From positions 1 through 13,761 of the forward strand of contig DCDF01000044.1 in the NCBI GenBank assembly GCA_002316295.1: a DNA stretch of 13,761 nt. Reading direction: 5' to 3'. This document shows, one piece after another, positions 1-6,531 of this stretch. A program made the translations under genes and the position numbers. The notes beneath the pieces were generated by a model. The model was not told where the DNA came from. It saw only the letters and a program-made list of their open reading frames with translations, and made no database searches. The first letter of the stretch is position 1; the number at the start of each line of letters is the position of its first letter. Origin of the DNA: Syntrophaceae bacterium UBA1062 (GTDB lineage: Bacteria > Desulfobacterota > Desulfomonilia > UBA1062).

Positions 1-729
1 GCATCCGTATGGGAAGAGGCCTCGGGAATGGACCTGCTCCGGCAGGACGATCAGGGTGCGATCGCGATCAATCTCGTCTACGACTACCGCCAGGCCACTG
101 CCGACAGGCTCAAAGGAATGAGCGGGAAGATCGAGAACACCAGAAGCTCCTATGAATCCCTGAAGCTGTGGCTGGGCACACAGGAAGAGGAATTCACTCA
201 GAAGCGGGACACCCTCAGGCGTGATATCGATGACTACAACGCTCGGGTCAGGGACCTGAATGCCCGGTCCGAGGCTGCTTCGCGCGGCGGGCCGGTGTCG
301 AAAGACGAGTTCAGGCGCCTGAAAGAGCTCAAGGAAGAACTGGACGAAGAGCGCCGGTCCCTCGGAGAGCGACAAGAGGAGCTCAACAATGATGCCGAGG
401 CGCTGAACGATCTGATCACGCTCATCAACCAGATCGCACAGAGCCTGAATCTCGAGGTGGTGAGCTATAACCGGACGGGAAAACCTCTCCAGGAGGAATT
501 CAGGGAAGGATGCTACGAGAAGAAAGGCGCCCGGCAGACGATAACCGTCTACTATTTCAGCGACCTCGACCGCCTGGTGAGGCTCCTTGCCCATGAGTTC
601 GGACACGCTCTGGGCCTGGACCACAACGACAATCCGGACGCTCTCATGTACCGGATAAACCGGGGGCAGGGCCTCGCCCTGGCGCCTGAAGACCTGGCCT
701 CGCTCCGCTCGATCTGCAACGGGAAGTAA
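1..729 (+). CDS. Matrixin-like zinc metalloprotease, 5'-truncated by window edge
   Basis: Frame 1 is open from the first base and ends at TAA 727-729, so the gene begins upstream. An ATG at 28 exists, but the residues before it read as continuous protein, so I treat it as internal. Numbering from base 1, HEFGHALGLDH at residues 198-208 is the metzincin zinc motif: His198, His202 and His208 bind zinc and Glu199 is catalytic. Met216 in ALMY is the likely Met-turn. Between an N-terminal strand segment (INLVYDYRQAT) and the catalytic core lies a charged, Glu/Arg/Lys-rich heptad-like stretch, about residues 38-150, predicted coiled coil. The missing N-terminus probably carries a secretion or lipoprotein signal, since matrixins normally act outside the cytoplasm. 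The substrate is unknown. Family assignment is firm; cellular role is not. Confidence 0.85.
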   Translation, partial: ASVWEEASGMDLLRQDDQGAIAINLVYDYRQATADRLKGMSGKIENTRSSYESLKLWLGTQEEEFTQKRDTLRRDIDDYNARVRDLNARSEAASRGGPVSKDEFRRLKELKEELDEERRSLGERQEELNNDAEALNDLITLINQIAQSLNLEVVSYNRTGKPLQEEFREGCYEKKGARQTITVYYFSDLDRLVRLLAHEFGHALGLDHNDNPDALMYRINRGQGLALAPEDLASLRSICNGK

Positions 730-929
730 CCGGACGCCTCCTGTGCTTCTTTGATTCCTGTCACGCCCGGAGCCTGTACAGCAGGAGCCGCCGGATGAAG
801 CCAATCGAGCCCCTGGCGCCAGCCGGGAATCTCGCGTGCGGAAAGGCGGCCTCAGAACGCGGCGCGGATGCGGCCCGCCCCAGGGCCGGCGTTATCGCGC
901 ACGGACGGACCTGACGCGCAACACTATCT

Positions 930-951
930 TCTTCGAACACGAACTCGAAGA
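930..951. repeat. 7-bp inverted repeat, possible hairpin
   Basis: Arms TCTTCGA (930-936) and TCGAAGA (945-951) are perfect complements around an 8-nt loop. It lies downstream of the DinB-fold gene on the minus strand. It has no following T-tract, so it is at best a weak terminator component. Confidence 0.4.
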
Positions 952-985
952 GGCCCGGAGGCCCGGATGCCCGCCGCCCGGGCCT
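951..985 (-). terminator. GC-rich hairpin with duplicated arm, possible terminator
   Basis: AGGCCCGG occurs twice in tandem (951-958 and 959-966), and its complement CCGGGCCT lies at 978-985. Either left arm can pair with the single right arm; the nearer one gives an 8-bp stem and an 11-nt loop. It sits 56 bp beyond the stop of the minus-strand DinB-fold gene. There is no poly-T run, so intrinsic termination is not certain. Confidence 0.3.
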
Positions 986-1040
986 GTTCCATGCACGTCA
1001 TCCTCGACCCGCGAGCGATCCCGCGCAGTGGCCGAACATT

Positions 1041-1529
1041 TCAGTACTCTTTCACCGGATTCAGGTTCAGCACCCTTCTCAGGCAGACGAGCTCCCCTAC
1101 GTGAAAGGCGTTGTGGTCGGCGGCAAGGAGAATCTCCCGGAACACGGTATACTCCTTCGCATGGGGGATGGGGCTGAAAAAATCGGTCCGCGGATCCTGT
1201 ACTATTTCCTGGAGCGCCCTGAGATCCGCGTTGAACTCGTCGACCATCCTCTCCCACCCGGCAGGCTCCGCCTTCTCGCCGGGACGGGGCCAGTAGCCGT
1301 CCGGGAAGTCCGGGGACACATGGCCCGGGTTTCGGATGAATTCCAGGATGTCCCACTGTACGATGCGCATATGGAACAGCAGATGCCAGAGAAGATAACT
1401 GCCCTGAGGGACCAGGGTGTTGATCTTTTCCAGGGGAAAGCCGGAAACAGCATCCTCGAAGCTCATGTGGGCGTTACCTCCCCTGAGGAGGGCGAGCAGC
1501 TGTTCGCGGATCACTGTATCGTTATTCAT
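1041..1529 (-). CDS. DinB/YfiT-fold putative metalloenzyme
   Basis: A 162-aa protein. I chose the ATG at 1529 because AAGGG lies just upstream at good spacing and homology-like sequence starts there; the same frame stays open further upstream, but that part is low-complexity and Arg-rich. The four-helix-bundle DinB pattern is visible: LLWHLLFHM (His49, His53) in helix 2 and ADHNAFHVGEL (His139, His143) near the C-terminus give the histidines that bind a divalent metal in this superfamily. Members include thiol-dependent transferases (bacillithiol, mycothiol) and many DNA-damage-inducible proteins of unknown role. Nothing in the neighbourhood specifies a substrate. It is convergent with the protease gene and divergent from the GRE operon. 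Superfamily confidence is good; function is unknown. Confidence 0.8.
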   Translation of the reverse strand: MNNDTVIREQLLALLRGGNAHMSFEDAVSGFPLEKINTLVPQGSYLLWHLLFHMRIVQWDILEFIRNPGHVSPDFPDGYWPRPGEKAEPAGWERMVDEFNADLRALQEIVQDPRTDFFSPIPHAKEYTVFREILLAADHNAFHVGELVCLRRVLNLNPVKEY

Positions 1530-1662
1530 AGTGAGCCCTTTTTCTGGCCGGCAGGTTATCGGGGGCTCGAGCGGTCCCTGCCGCGCATTCCCTGCACAAC
1601 CTTTCTCAAGCCCGTCACCCCGCCTGTGCCGACCGCGTGAACAAGAAATCCGCGTGCAGCAT

Positions 1663-1696
1663 CGATCCATGAAAGAACAGATGCTCTCATGGATCG
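1663..1696. repeat. Perfect 10-bp inverted repeat (14-nt loop)
   Basis: Arms CGATCCATGA (1663-1672) and TCATGGATCG (1687-1696) are exactly complementary. On the plus strand a T-rich stretch (TTTCTTTT) begins about 8 nt after the right arm, too far for a classic intrinsic terminator. It could be a hairpin in an upstream leader of the minus-strand DinB-fold gene, a protein-binding site, or a terminator for a lost gene. Confidence 0.5.
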
Positions 1697-1752
1697 GCCC
1701 GTGTTTCTTTTCGCGGTATTCTCATGATTCCCGTATAAAACGAATAGGACCT

Positions 1753-1872
1753 TCACCCAAAACCCTGTTTGAATACATTCGAGCCCTTGCGTTTTCCTTC
1801 CCGGACAAAGCCGTTCCACACCTCTTCTGTGATCTCGTCTCCGGTATTTATTGCGAGATTCATACTCTCCAT
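1753..1872 (-). pseudogene. Possible 39-aa ORF or gene remnant, unrecognised
   Basis: The frame reads from ATG 1872 (a second ATG is at 1863) to TGA at 1753-1755. The product begins MESMNLAINTGDEI and then has an acidic plus basic amphipathic composition with TEEVWNGFVREGKRKG, which looks more like real protein than the surrounding frames do. The Shine-Dalgarno is poor for the first ATG, and GGAG is too close to the second. An in-frame stop lies 15 nt before the first ATG, so any upstream part has been lost or shifted. It could be the decayed end of a gene or chance. I recognise no family. Confidence 0.15.
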
Positions 1873-1978
1873 CAGCCATGTCTTTCATACCGCCACCTTT
1901 GAGGGAAGCGCATGCCGCAACGATCTCGTCGTTTCCTCTGTCTTTCTCCTGACCGATCTCCGGCATCATGACTCGACA

Positions 1979-1988
1979 AGACATGTCT
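1979..1988. repeat. 10-bp palindrome AGACATGTCT
   Basis: A perfect 10-bp dyad with no extension on either side. It lies about 155 bp upstream of the predicted -35 element of the GRE operon. It may be a regulator site or chance. Confidence 0.25.
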
Positions 1989-2143
1989 GCACCATTTCAT
2001 AATAACCGGCGTACCCGGGATGTACAATCCTTACCGGTCTGCGGCGGCTGCATCACCTTGCACCCTCCCCGCCCCGGCTCCTGATGTGCATCCCGTTCAG
2101 CATGTTCCAAGAGACATATCCGATTCTCTCATCGATTTTCCCC

Positions 2144-2172
2144 TTGATTCGTGGTCGATGTGCGGATATATT
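2144..2172 (+). promoter_or_regulatory. Predicted sigma-70 promoter of the GRE operon
   Basis: TTGATT (2144-2149) and TATATT (2167-2172) are separated by exactly 17 bp, matching 4/6 and 5/6 of the sigma-70 consensus. The predicted start falls near 2179, inside the palindromic operator, leaving a leader of about 34 nt before the regulator's ATG. Confidence 0.6.
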
Positions 2173-2173
2173 G

Positions 2174-2194
2174 GCTGTTGGTAATACCACCAGC
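2174..2194. promoter_or_regulatory. FadR/GntR-type operator palindrome
   Basis: The core is TGGT (2179-2182), AAT, ACCA (2186-2189), flanked by GCTG (2174-2177) and CAGC (2191-2194). The 21-bp dyad has eight of nine arm positions paired around the 3-bp centre. TGGT-N3-ACCA is the established half-site pattern for FadR-subfamily GntR repressors such as PdhR. It covers the predicted transcription start and lies 19 bp before the ATG of the adjacent FadR-type regulator, which fits autorepression. I noticed no second copy in the window. Confidence 0.65.
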
Positions 2195-2212
2195 CCTATG
2201 AAAGGGGATTCC

Positions 2213-2938
2213 ATGCAGGACATGCTGAAACCGCTTAAGACCGAGAGCCTCAAGGAAGTATTCATCTCGCGGTTTGAAAACCTGATCCTCACAGGCAGGC
2301 TCGCAATCGGCCAGAAGCTTCCGCCCGAGCGGGAGCTGGCTCTCCAGCTGGGTGTGAGCAGGCCCGTGGTGCATGAGGGTCTCGTAGAGCTCGCTGCCAA
2401 GGGGCTGGTGAAGCTCAAACCCCGCGCAGGGGCCGTGGTGAACGATTACCGCAGGGAAGGATCGCTCGCCGTTCTGGAGTCGCTCATCAATTTCCAGCAG
2501 GGAGGCCTGGACCCCGAGCTGCTCGACAGCCTCATTCGGGTGAGGGCCCTGGTGGAGATCGAAACCGCCCGTCTCGCAGCAGAGAACCGGACGGACGAGC
2601 ATATCCGGGAGTTCCGCGAGATCGTGCATGCCGAGGAGTCGGCGTGCTCCCGGAATATCGAGGAGATCACCCGGCTCGATTTCGAGTTTCACCTCACGAT
2701 CGGCATGGCCTCCGGAAACCTCGTCTACCCGCTGCTCATCAACTCGTTCAGGCCCGTATACATGAACTTCACCTCGCTTTTCTTTACCGACCCCGAGGTG
2801 ATTCCGGAGACACTCAGGTTTCACAGGAAATTGTTCCGTGCAATCATTGACAGAAATCCGAAGCAGGCGGTGGAGATCATGACCGGAATGCTCTCCCATG
2901 GAGAGCAGCGCCTCAGAGCACTGCTTCCCCGCCGGTAA
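2213..2938 (+). CDS. FadR-type GntR transcriptional regulator (FCD domain)
   Basis: A 241-aa regulator. The start at 2213 is preceded by AAAGGGG (2201-2207); an in-frame ATG at 2198 lacks a ribosome site. Residues 10-80 form the GntR winged helix, with the family signature KLPPERELALQLGVSR (35-50), recognition helix PVVHEGLVEL and a wing ending GAVVNDY. Residues 90-235 are a helical FCD effector domain with the usual metal ligands: Asp156 and His160 in LDFEFHLTIG, His204 and His229. FCD domains with this set bind a metal ion and normally sense small carboxylic acids. The gene heads the operon, 20 bp before GRE-1, and lies next to a matching operator. It is therefore likely a ligand-released repressor of the whole cluster. 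Ligand unknown. Confidence 0.9.
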   Translation: MQDMLKPLKTESLKEVFISRFENLILTGRLAIGQKLPPERELALQLGVSRPVVHEGLVELAAKGLVKLKPRAGAVVNDYRREGSLAVLESLINFQQGGLDPELLDSLIRVRALVEIETARLAAENRTDEHIREFREIVHAEESACSRNIEEITRLDFEFHLTIGMASGNLVYPLLINSFRPVYMNFTSLFFTDPEVIPETLRFHRKLFRAIIDRNPKQAVEIMTGMLSHGEQRLRALLPRR

Positions 2939-2958
2939 AAAATAACAGGAGGTGTGCC

Positions 2959-5475
2959 ATGGCAATGGCGGAGGCGCTTCAGACGAAGGGAAAAATCAAG
3001 GAGCCGAAGAATCTTTCTCCACGGATCAGATGGCTCAGAGACTACTATTTCCGGGGAGCGCAACGGGCGTGGAACAACGAGTTCACCGCGTGGAGCACGG
3101 GCACGCCCTGGGATGCGCAGTTCGACGAGATGACCTTCTACATCGTACCAGAGACCTACGCCTTTCTCCAGACCTTCCGCTCTTCCATGCAGCAGGCGGC
3201 CAGAACCGTCAGGCTCCACCCGGACTTCTGGACCTGGAGCCTTCCCGAACGCAAGGCCTGGTTCACCAAAGAGGTGATGGTGAACTATGTGCCCCGGGAG
3301 ATCCTTCCCGGAGACCTGATCGCCGGCGGCCGCTTCAACGTCCAGACCTCCATGTGCTGGACAAAGAAAGAGGCAAAGGAGCGCGACAGGCTCATCTACG
3401 GCAAAAAAGGCGCACGGGCGTCCATGAAGTGGTTCCACGATCACGGTTACGGAAATTCCGGGGCCACTTCCGGCCATCTCATTCCGTGGTATGAACGGGT
3501 CTTGAAGATCGGCTTCAAGGGAATTTTCGAGGACCTCTCCAGACGCTATGAGCAGCTGAGCGGCAAAGAGAAGAAGGGCGGCAAAGGCTGCCAGCTCCGC
3601 GCCATGATGATTGCCGCGACCATGCCGAGAGATCTGGCGGAAAAATACGCCCTGCTCTGCGAAGACCTCGCCGCCCCGGAGAATGATCAGGAAAGAAAGG
3701 CGGAGCTGGTCCGGATGGCGGAAAACCTCAAAAAAGTTCCCTGGGAGCCTGCGCACACCTTCTGGGAAGCCGTTCAGGCGCTGTGGATCACCCACATGCT
3801 CGTCATGAGCGACGAAAACTACCCCGGACCGGGCGTCTCCTTCGGCAGAATCGATCAGTATCTGCTGCCCTACTGGGAGCGCTCGATCTCGCAGGGTATG
3901 GACCGGGAATTCGGCAAGGAAATCCTGAAGTGTTTCTGGATCCACGCAAACACGGTCTACGATGCCATGATCCGCATCGGGAACATGGGCATCACTTCCG
4001 GATACGGACAGCTCATCACGCTCTCGGGCATGGGCAAAGGCGGCCGCGACATGACCAACGACCTGACGTATGCCATGCTCGAGGTGATCGATGAGCTCTC
4101 GCCCATCCTGGAGCCCAAGCCCAATGTGCGGCTTCACAAGGCAAGCCCCGAGGAGCTCCTCGACAAAGTGGTCGACATGATCTCCACGAGCCAGGGCTCG
4201 CCTTTTCTGCTCAACTTCGACGAGCGCTCCATGGCCGGCATGATGGTCGAGGCGAGAAAGGCGGGAGTCGAGCATCTCATCAACCAGGACAACGTGCACG
4301 ACTATGCTCCGGTCGGCTGCCTGGAGAATACCATGGTCGGCAACGACCGCTCCGGCACCGTGGACAACAACCTGAACCTTCTCAAGAGCGTCGAGCTCGC
4401 ACTGAACGACGGGCGTGATTTCTTCGACTTCGTCGATCCCATCACGGGCAAGAAGGAAAAGGTGAAGCAGGCTGGGCCCAGAACGGGCTCAGTGCAGTCG
4501 CTGAGAACCTGGGACGATTTCTGGAACGCCTATGTCGAGCAGACGAGATACACAATCAAGCGCTGCGTGGATCTCTACGAGAAGTCCGAGTCCATCCGCG
4601 CCCGGTTCTGCCCGACTCCCTATGTATCGTGCCTGGTGAAGGGCTGCGCGGAAAAGGGCCTCGATATCACCCAGGGAGGTGCGGAGCTCAATTTCACCAC
4701 GATCGAGGCCGTGACCTTCGCCACCACAGTGGACAGCCTGCTCGCCGTCAAGCACCTGGTATACGAAACGAAGCAGTGTACGCTGGAAGAGCTTGTCAAT
4801 GCCCTGAAGGCCAACTGGCAGGGGTACGAAAAGCTCCAGGCTTCAGCCACCTACAGGGCGCCCAAGTACGGCAGGGACGACGACGGTGCGGACGCTATGG
4901 CGCAGGCGGTCATGGACCTGTGGTGCGAAGAGACGTGGAAGCACCGGACAGCCTCCACGGGCAGGCGGTTCAGGCCCGGCATGCTCAGCTGGAACTACTG
5001 GGTTGGCGACGGGTTCATCCTGCCGGCGAGCCCGGACGGCCGGCCCAAGGGAAGATTCCTTTCGAACGCCATCTGCCCGGTGAGCGGCACCGACATCAAC
5101 GGCCCCACAGCCAACATGAACTCGGTGGGCAAGGCCCTCGGGGGCAAGGCTTCAGACGGCCCCGGAGACTGGGGCGGTTACTACAACCGCCTTCCCAACG
5201 GCGCAAGTCACACCATATCCATCAATCCGTCGCTGCTGAAAGACCCGGAGCACCGGGAGAAATTCAAGGCCTTCTTGAAGGGGAGCATCGAACAGGGTGG
5301 GACATCGCTGCAGATCAACATGATCGATGCGGACATGCTGCGCGACGCACAGTTGCGGCCGGAGGAATACCAGTCGCTTCTGGTGAGAATCACGGGCTAC
5401 AACGCCTACTTCACCAGCATCGGCCACGAACTGCAGAACGAGGTGATCGCGAGGATCAGCCATGAGTCTTTCTAG
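2959..5475 (+). CDS. Glycyl radical enzyme GRE-1, unassigned subfamily
   Basis: An 838-aa protein; AGGAGG at 2947-2952 supports the ATG at 2959 (a second ATG is at 2965). The PFL-like barrel covers most of the protein and the glycyl radical domain the last 120 or so residues. Gly813 in RITGYNAYF is the radical site. Cys454 in VGCLENTM is the thiyl residue and Glu456 the nearby acid seen in GRE dehydratases, decarboxylases and C-S lyases. His173 lies in GHLIPWYE, where many relatives have Asp instead of Trp. The absence of adjacent Cys-Cys excludes pyruvate formate-lyase. The Cys loop differs from benzylsuccinate synthase and no small subunits are nearby. The Asp found 14 residues after the catalytic Cys in diol dehydratases is Val here. 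No signal peptide or microcompartment tag is seen, so it is cytosolic. Substrate unknown; a distant relation to alkylsuccinate synthase or archaeal PflD-like GREs cannot be excluded by eye. Confidence 0.92.
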   Translation: MAMAEALQTKGKIKEPKNLSPRIRWLRDYYFRGAQRAWNNEFTAWSTGTPWDAQFDEMTFYIVPETYAFLQTFRSSMQQAARTVRLHPDFWTWSLPERKAWFTKEVMVNYVPREILPGDLIAGGRFNVQTSMCWTKKEAKERDRLIYGKKGARASMKWFHDHGYGNSGATSGHLIPWYERVLKIGFKGIFEDLSRRYEQLSGKEKKGGKGCQLRAMMIAATMPRDLAEKYALLCEDLAAPENDQERKAELVRMAENLKKVPWEPAHTFWEAVQALWITHMLVMSDENYPGPGVSFGRIDQYLLPYWERSISQGMDREFGKEILKCFWIHANTVYDAMIRIGNMGITSGYGQLITLSGMGKGGRDMTNDLTYAMLEVIDELSPILEPKPNVRLHKASPEELLDKVVDMISTSQGSPFLLNFDERSMAGMMVEARKAGVEHLINQDNVHDYAPVGCLENTMVGNDRSGTVDNNLNLLKSVELALNDGRDFFDFVDPITGKKEKVKQAGPRTGSVQSLRTWDDFWNAYVEQTRYTIKRCVDLYEKSESIRARFCPTPYVSCLVKGCAEKGLDITQGGAELNFTTIEAVTFATTVDSLLAVKHLVYETKQCTLEELVNALKANWQGYEKLQASATYRAPKYGRDDDGADAMAQAVMDLWCEETWKHRTASTGRRFRPGMLSWNYWVGDGFILPASPDGRPKGRFLSNAICPVSGTDINGPTANMNSVGKALGGKASDGPGDWGGYYNRLPNGASHTISINPSLLKDPEHREKFKAFLKGSIEQGGTSLQINMIDADMLRDAQLRPEEYQSLLVRITGYNAYFTSIGHELQNEVIARISHESF

Positions 5476-5490
5476 AAAAGGTGACCTGTG

Positions 5491-6480
5491 ATGCCGGATG
5501 AACAGAGCCTGCCGGAGAAACGAGGCCTCATCCTGAGAATCCAGCGGATGTCAACGGAGGACGGTCCGGGAATCAGATCCACGGTCTTCTTCAAGGGCTG
5601 CTCCTTGAGATGTGTATGGTGCCACAATCCGGAAAGCATCTCGGCAAGGCCCGAGGTGCACTGGGTGGGCTCCCGGTGCATCGGATGCATGAGCTGTATC
5701 GAGGCGTGCCCGGCCGGGGCGCTGAAGGGCACGGGCTCGGGCATCGTGATCGACAGAAAGGCGTGCACGGGCTGCTTGCGCTGTTCGGAAGCGTGCCCTT
5801 CAACGGCCATGGAGGTCTACGGCAGGCATATAAGCGCGGGGGACCTCGTGGACGAGGTGCTCAAGGACCGGGTATACTTCGAGAAATCCGGAGGAGGGGT
5901 GACGCTCTCCGGCGGAGAGCCGACCCAGCAGGCGGACTTCGCCGGGGAGGTGCTGAAGTCGCTGAAGGCTCAGGGTATTCACACGGCGCTCGACACCTGC
6001 GGTCAGTGCCCGTGGGACAGGCTCGAGAAGCTCCTGGGGCATACGGACCTGCTGCTCTACGATCTCAAGCTCATGGACGAGGAGCTCCACCGCGAGTACA
6101 CCGGCCTGTGCGTAAGCCAGATTCTGCGGAACCTCGTCCGGGTCAGGGAATTTCGTGAAAAAACCGGAGCACCGGCTCAGATCTGGATACGCACACCCAT
6201 TATACCGTTTCATACAGACAATGCGGAGAACATCCGCGCCATCGGCACCTATATCAGGGACACTCTCGACGGCATGGTGGCGAGATGGGAGCTCTGCGCA
6301 TTCAACAACCTCTGCGCCCACAAATACGACGGGCTCGGGATCGACTGGACGTGCAGGGGCTACGGTCTCGTGAGAGCGGGTGATCTCGAACGCCTGGGGC
6401 ATACGGCGGCGGAGGCACTGAGCGATCCCGGGGTCGTGCACATAAGCGGCGCTACCCGCGATTCCGAAGAGGAATCTTGA
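5491..6480 (+). CDS. Glycyl radical enzyme activase (radical SAM, ferredoxin-type insert)
   Basis: A 329-aa activase starting 15 bp after GRE-1. An ATG at 5491 follows AAAGGTGA; a GTG directly before it is an alternative start. Cys37, Cys41 and Cys44 (CSLRCVWC) hold the SAM-cleaving [4Fe-4S] cluster. An insert at residues 63-102 has two CxxCxxCxxxCP motifs (Cys63/66/69/73 and 92/95/98/102) for two further [4Fe-4S] clusters. SGGEP at 140-144 binds the SAM amino group. The ferredoxin insert is present in activases of glycerol dehydratase, choline lyase, hydroxyphenylacetate decarboxylase and benzylsuccinate synthase, and absent from PflA. It abstracts hydrogen from the glycine of its partner GRE. 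Being the only activase in an operon with two GREs, it probably activates both. Confidence 0.93.
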   Translation: MPDEQSLPEKRGLILRIQRMSTEDGPGIRSTVFFKGCSLRCVWCHNPESISARPEVHWVGSRCIGCMSCIEACPAGALKGTGSGIVIDRKACTGCLRCSEACPSTAMEVYGRHISAGDLVDEVLKDRVYFEKSGGGVTLSGGEPTQQADFAGEVLKSLKAQGIHTALDTCGQCPWDRLEKLLGHTDLLLYDLKLMDEELHREYTGLCVSQILRNLVRVREFREKTGAPAQIWIRTPIIPFHTDNAENIRAIGTYIRDTLDGMVARWELCAFNNLCAHKYDGLGIDWTCRGYGLVRAGDLERLGHTAAEALSDPGVVHISGATRDSEEES

Positions 6481-6531
6481 GAAGGCGTGCATGGGTATCA
6501 TCTCGACGGAAATGAAGGGAAGGAGGGAAGA

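Larger units (their letters stand above)
730..1040. other. Intergenic region between convergent genes, with hairpins
   Basis: This 311-bp gap lies between the ends of two convergent genes. No convincing protein is seen: the short ORFs here are Arg/Pro-rich readings typical of GC-rich non-coding DNA. It holds two adjacent inverted repeats (930-951 and 959-985), entered separately, which could help end transcription from either side. Neither is followed by a clear T-run. Confidence 0.5.
1530..2143. other. 614-bp largely non-coding region between divergent genes
   Basis: This region separates the DinB-fold gene (minus) from the GRE operon promoter (plus). It contains a 10-bp perfect inverted repeat (1663-1696), a doubtful small minus-strand ORF (1753-1872) and a 10-bp palindrome AGACATGTCT (1979-1988). 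Long frames here have low-complexity or implausible compositions. I see no clear promoter for the minus-strand gene and no RNA gene I can name. Confidence 0.5.

Noticed and set aside
28..729. Protease gene starting at ATG 28
   Set aside because: The frame is open to the window edge and the preceding residues look like the same protein. The expected export signal would also be missing.
1556..1984. 142-aa minus-strand frame upstream of the DinB-fold gene
   Set aside because: It is Arg/Gly/Ser-rich without a consistent domain, overlaps the inverted repeat, and its only protein-like part is in a different frame.
2821..4299. 492-aa minus-strand open frame opposite GRE-1
   Set aside because: It is antisense to a gene with intact catalytic motifs. 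It is His/Val/Leu/Gly/Arg-rich as expected from complementing GC-rich codons, and has no recognisable domain.
2959..5475. GRE-1 as pyruvate formate-lyase or benzylsuccinate synthase
   Set aside because: It has no adjacent Cys-Cys pair as in PFL. It has Cys-Leu-Glu rather than the BssA-type Cys loop, and no genes for small beta/gamma subunits are nearby.
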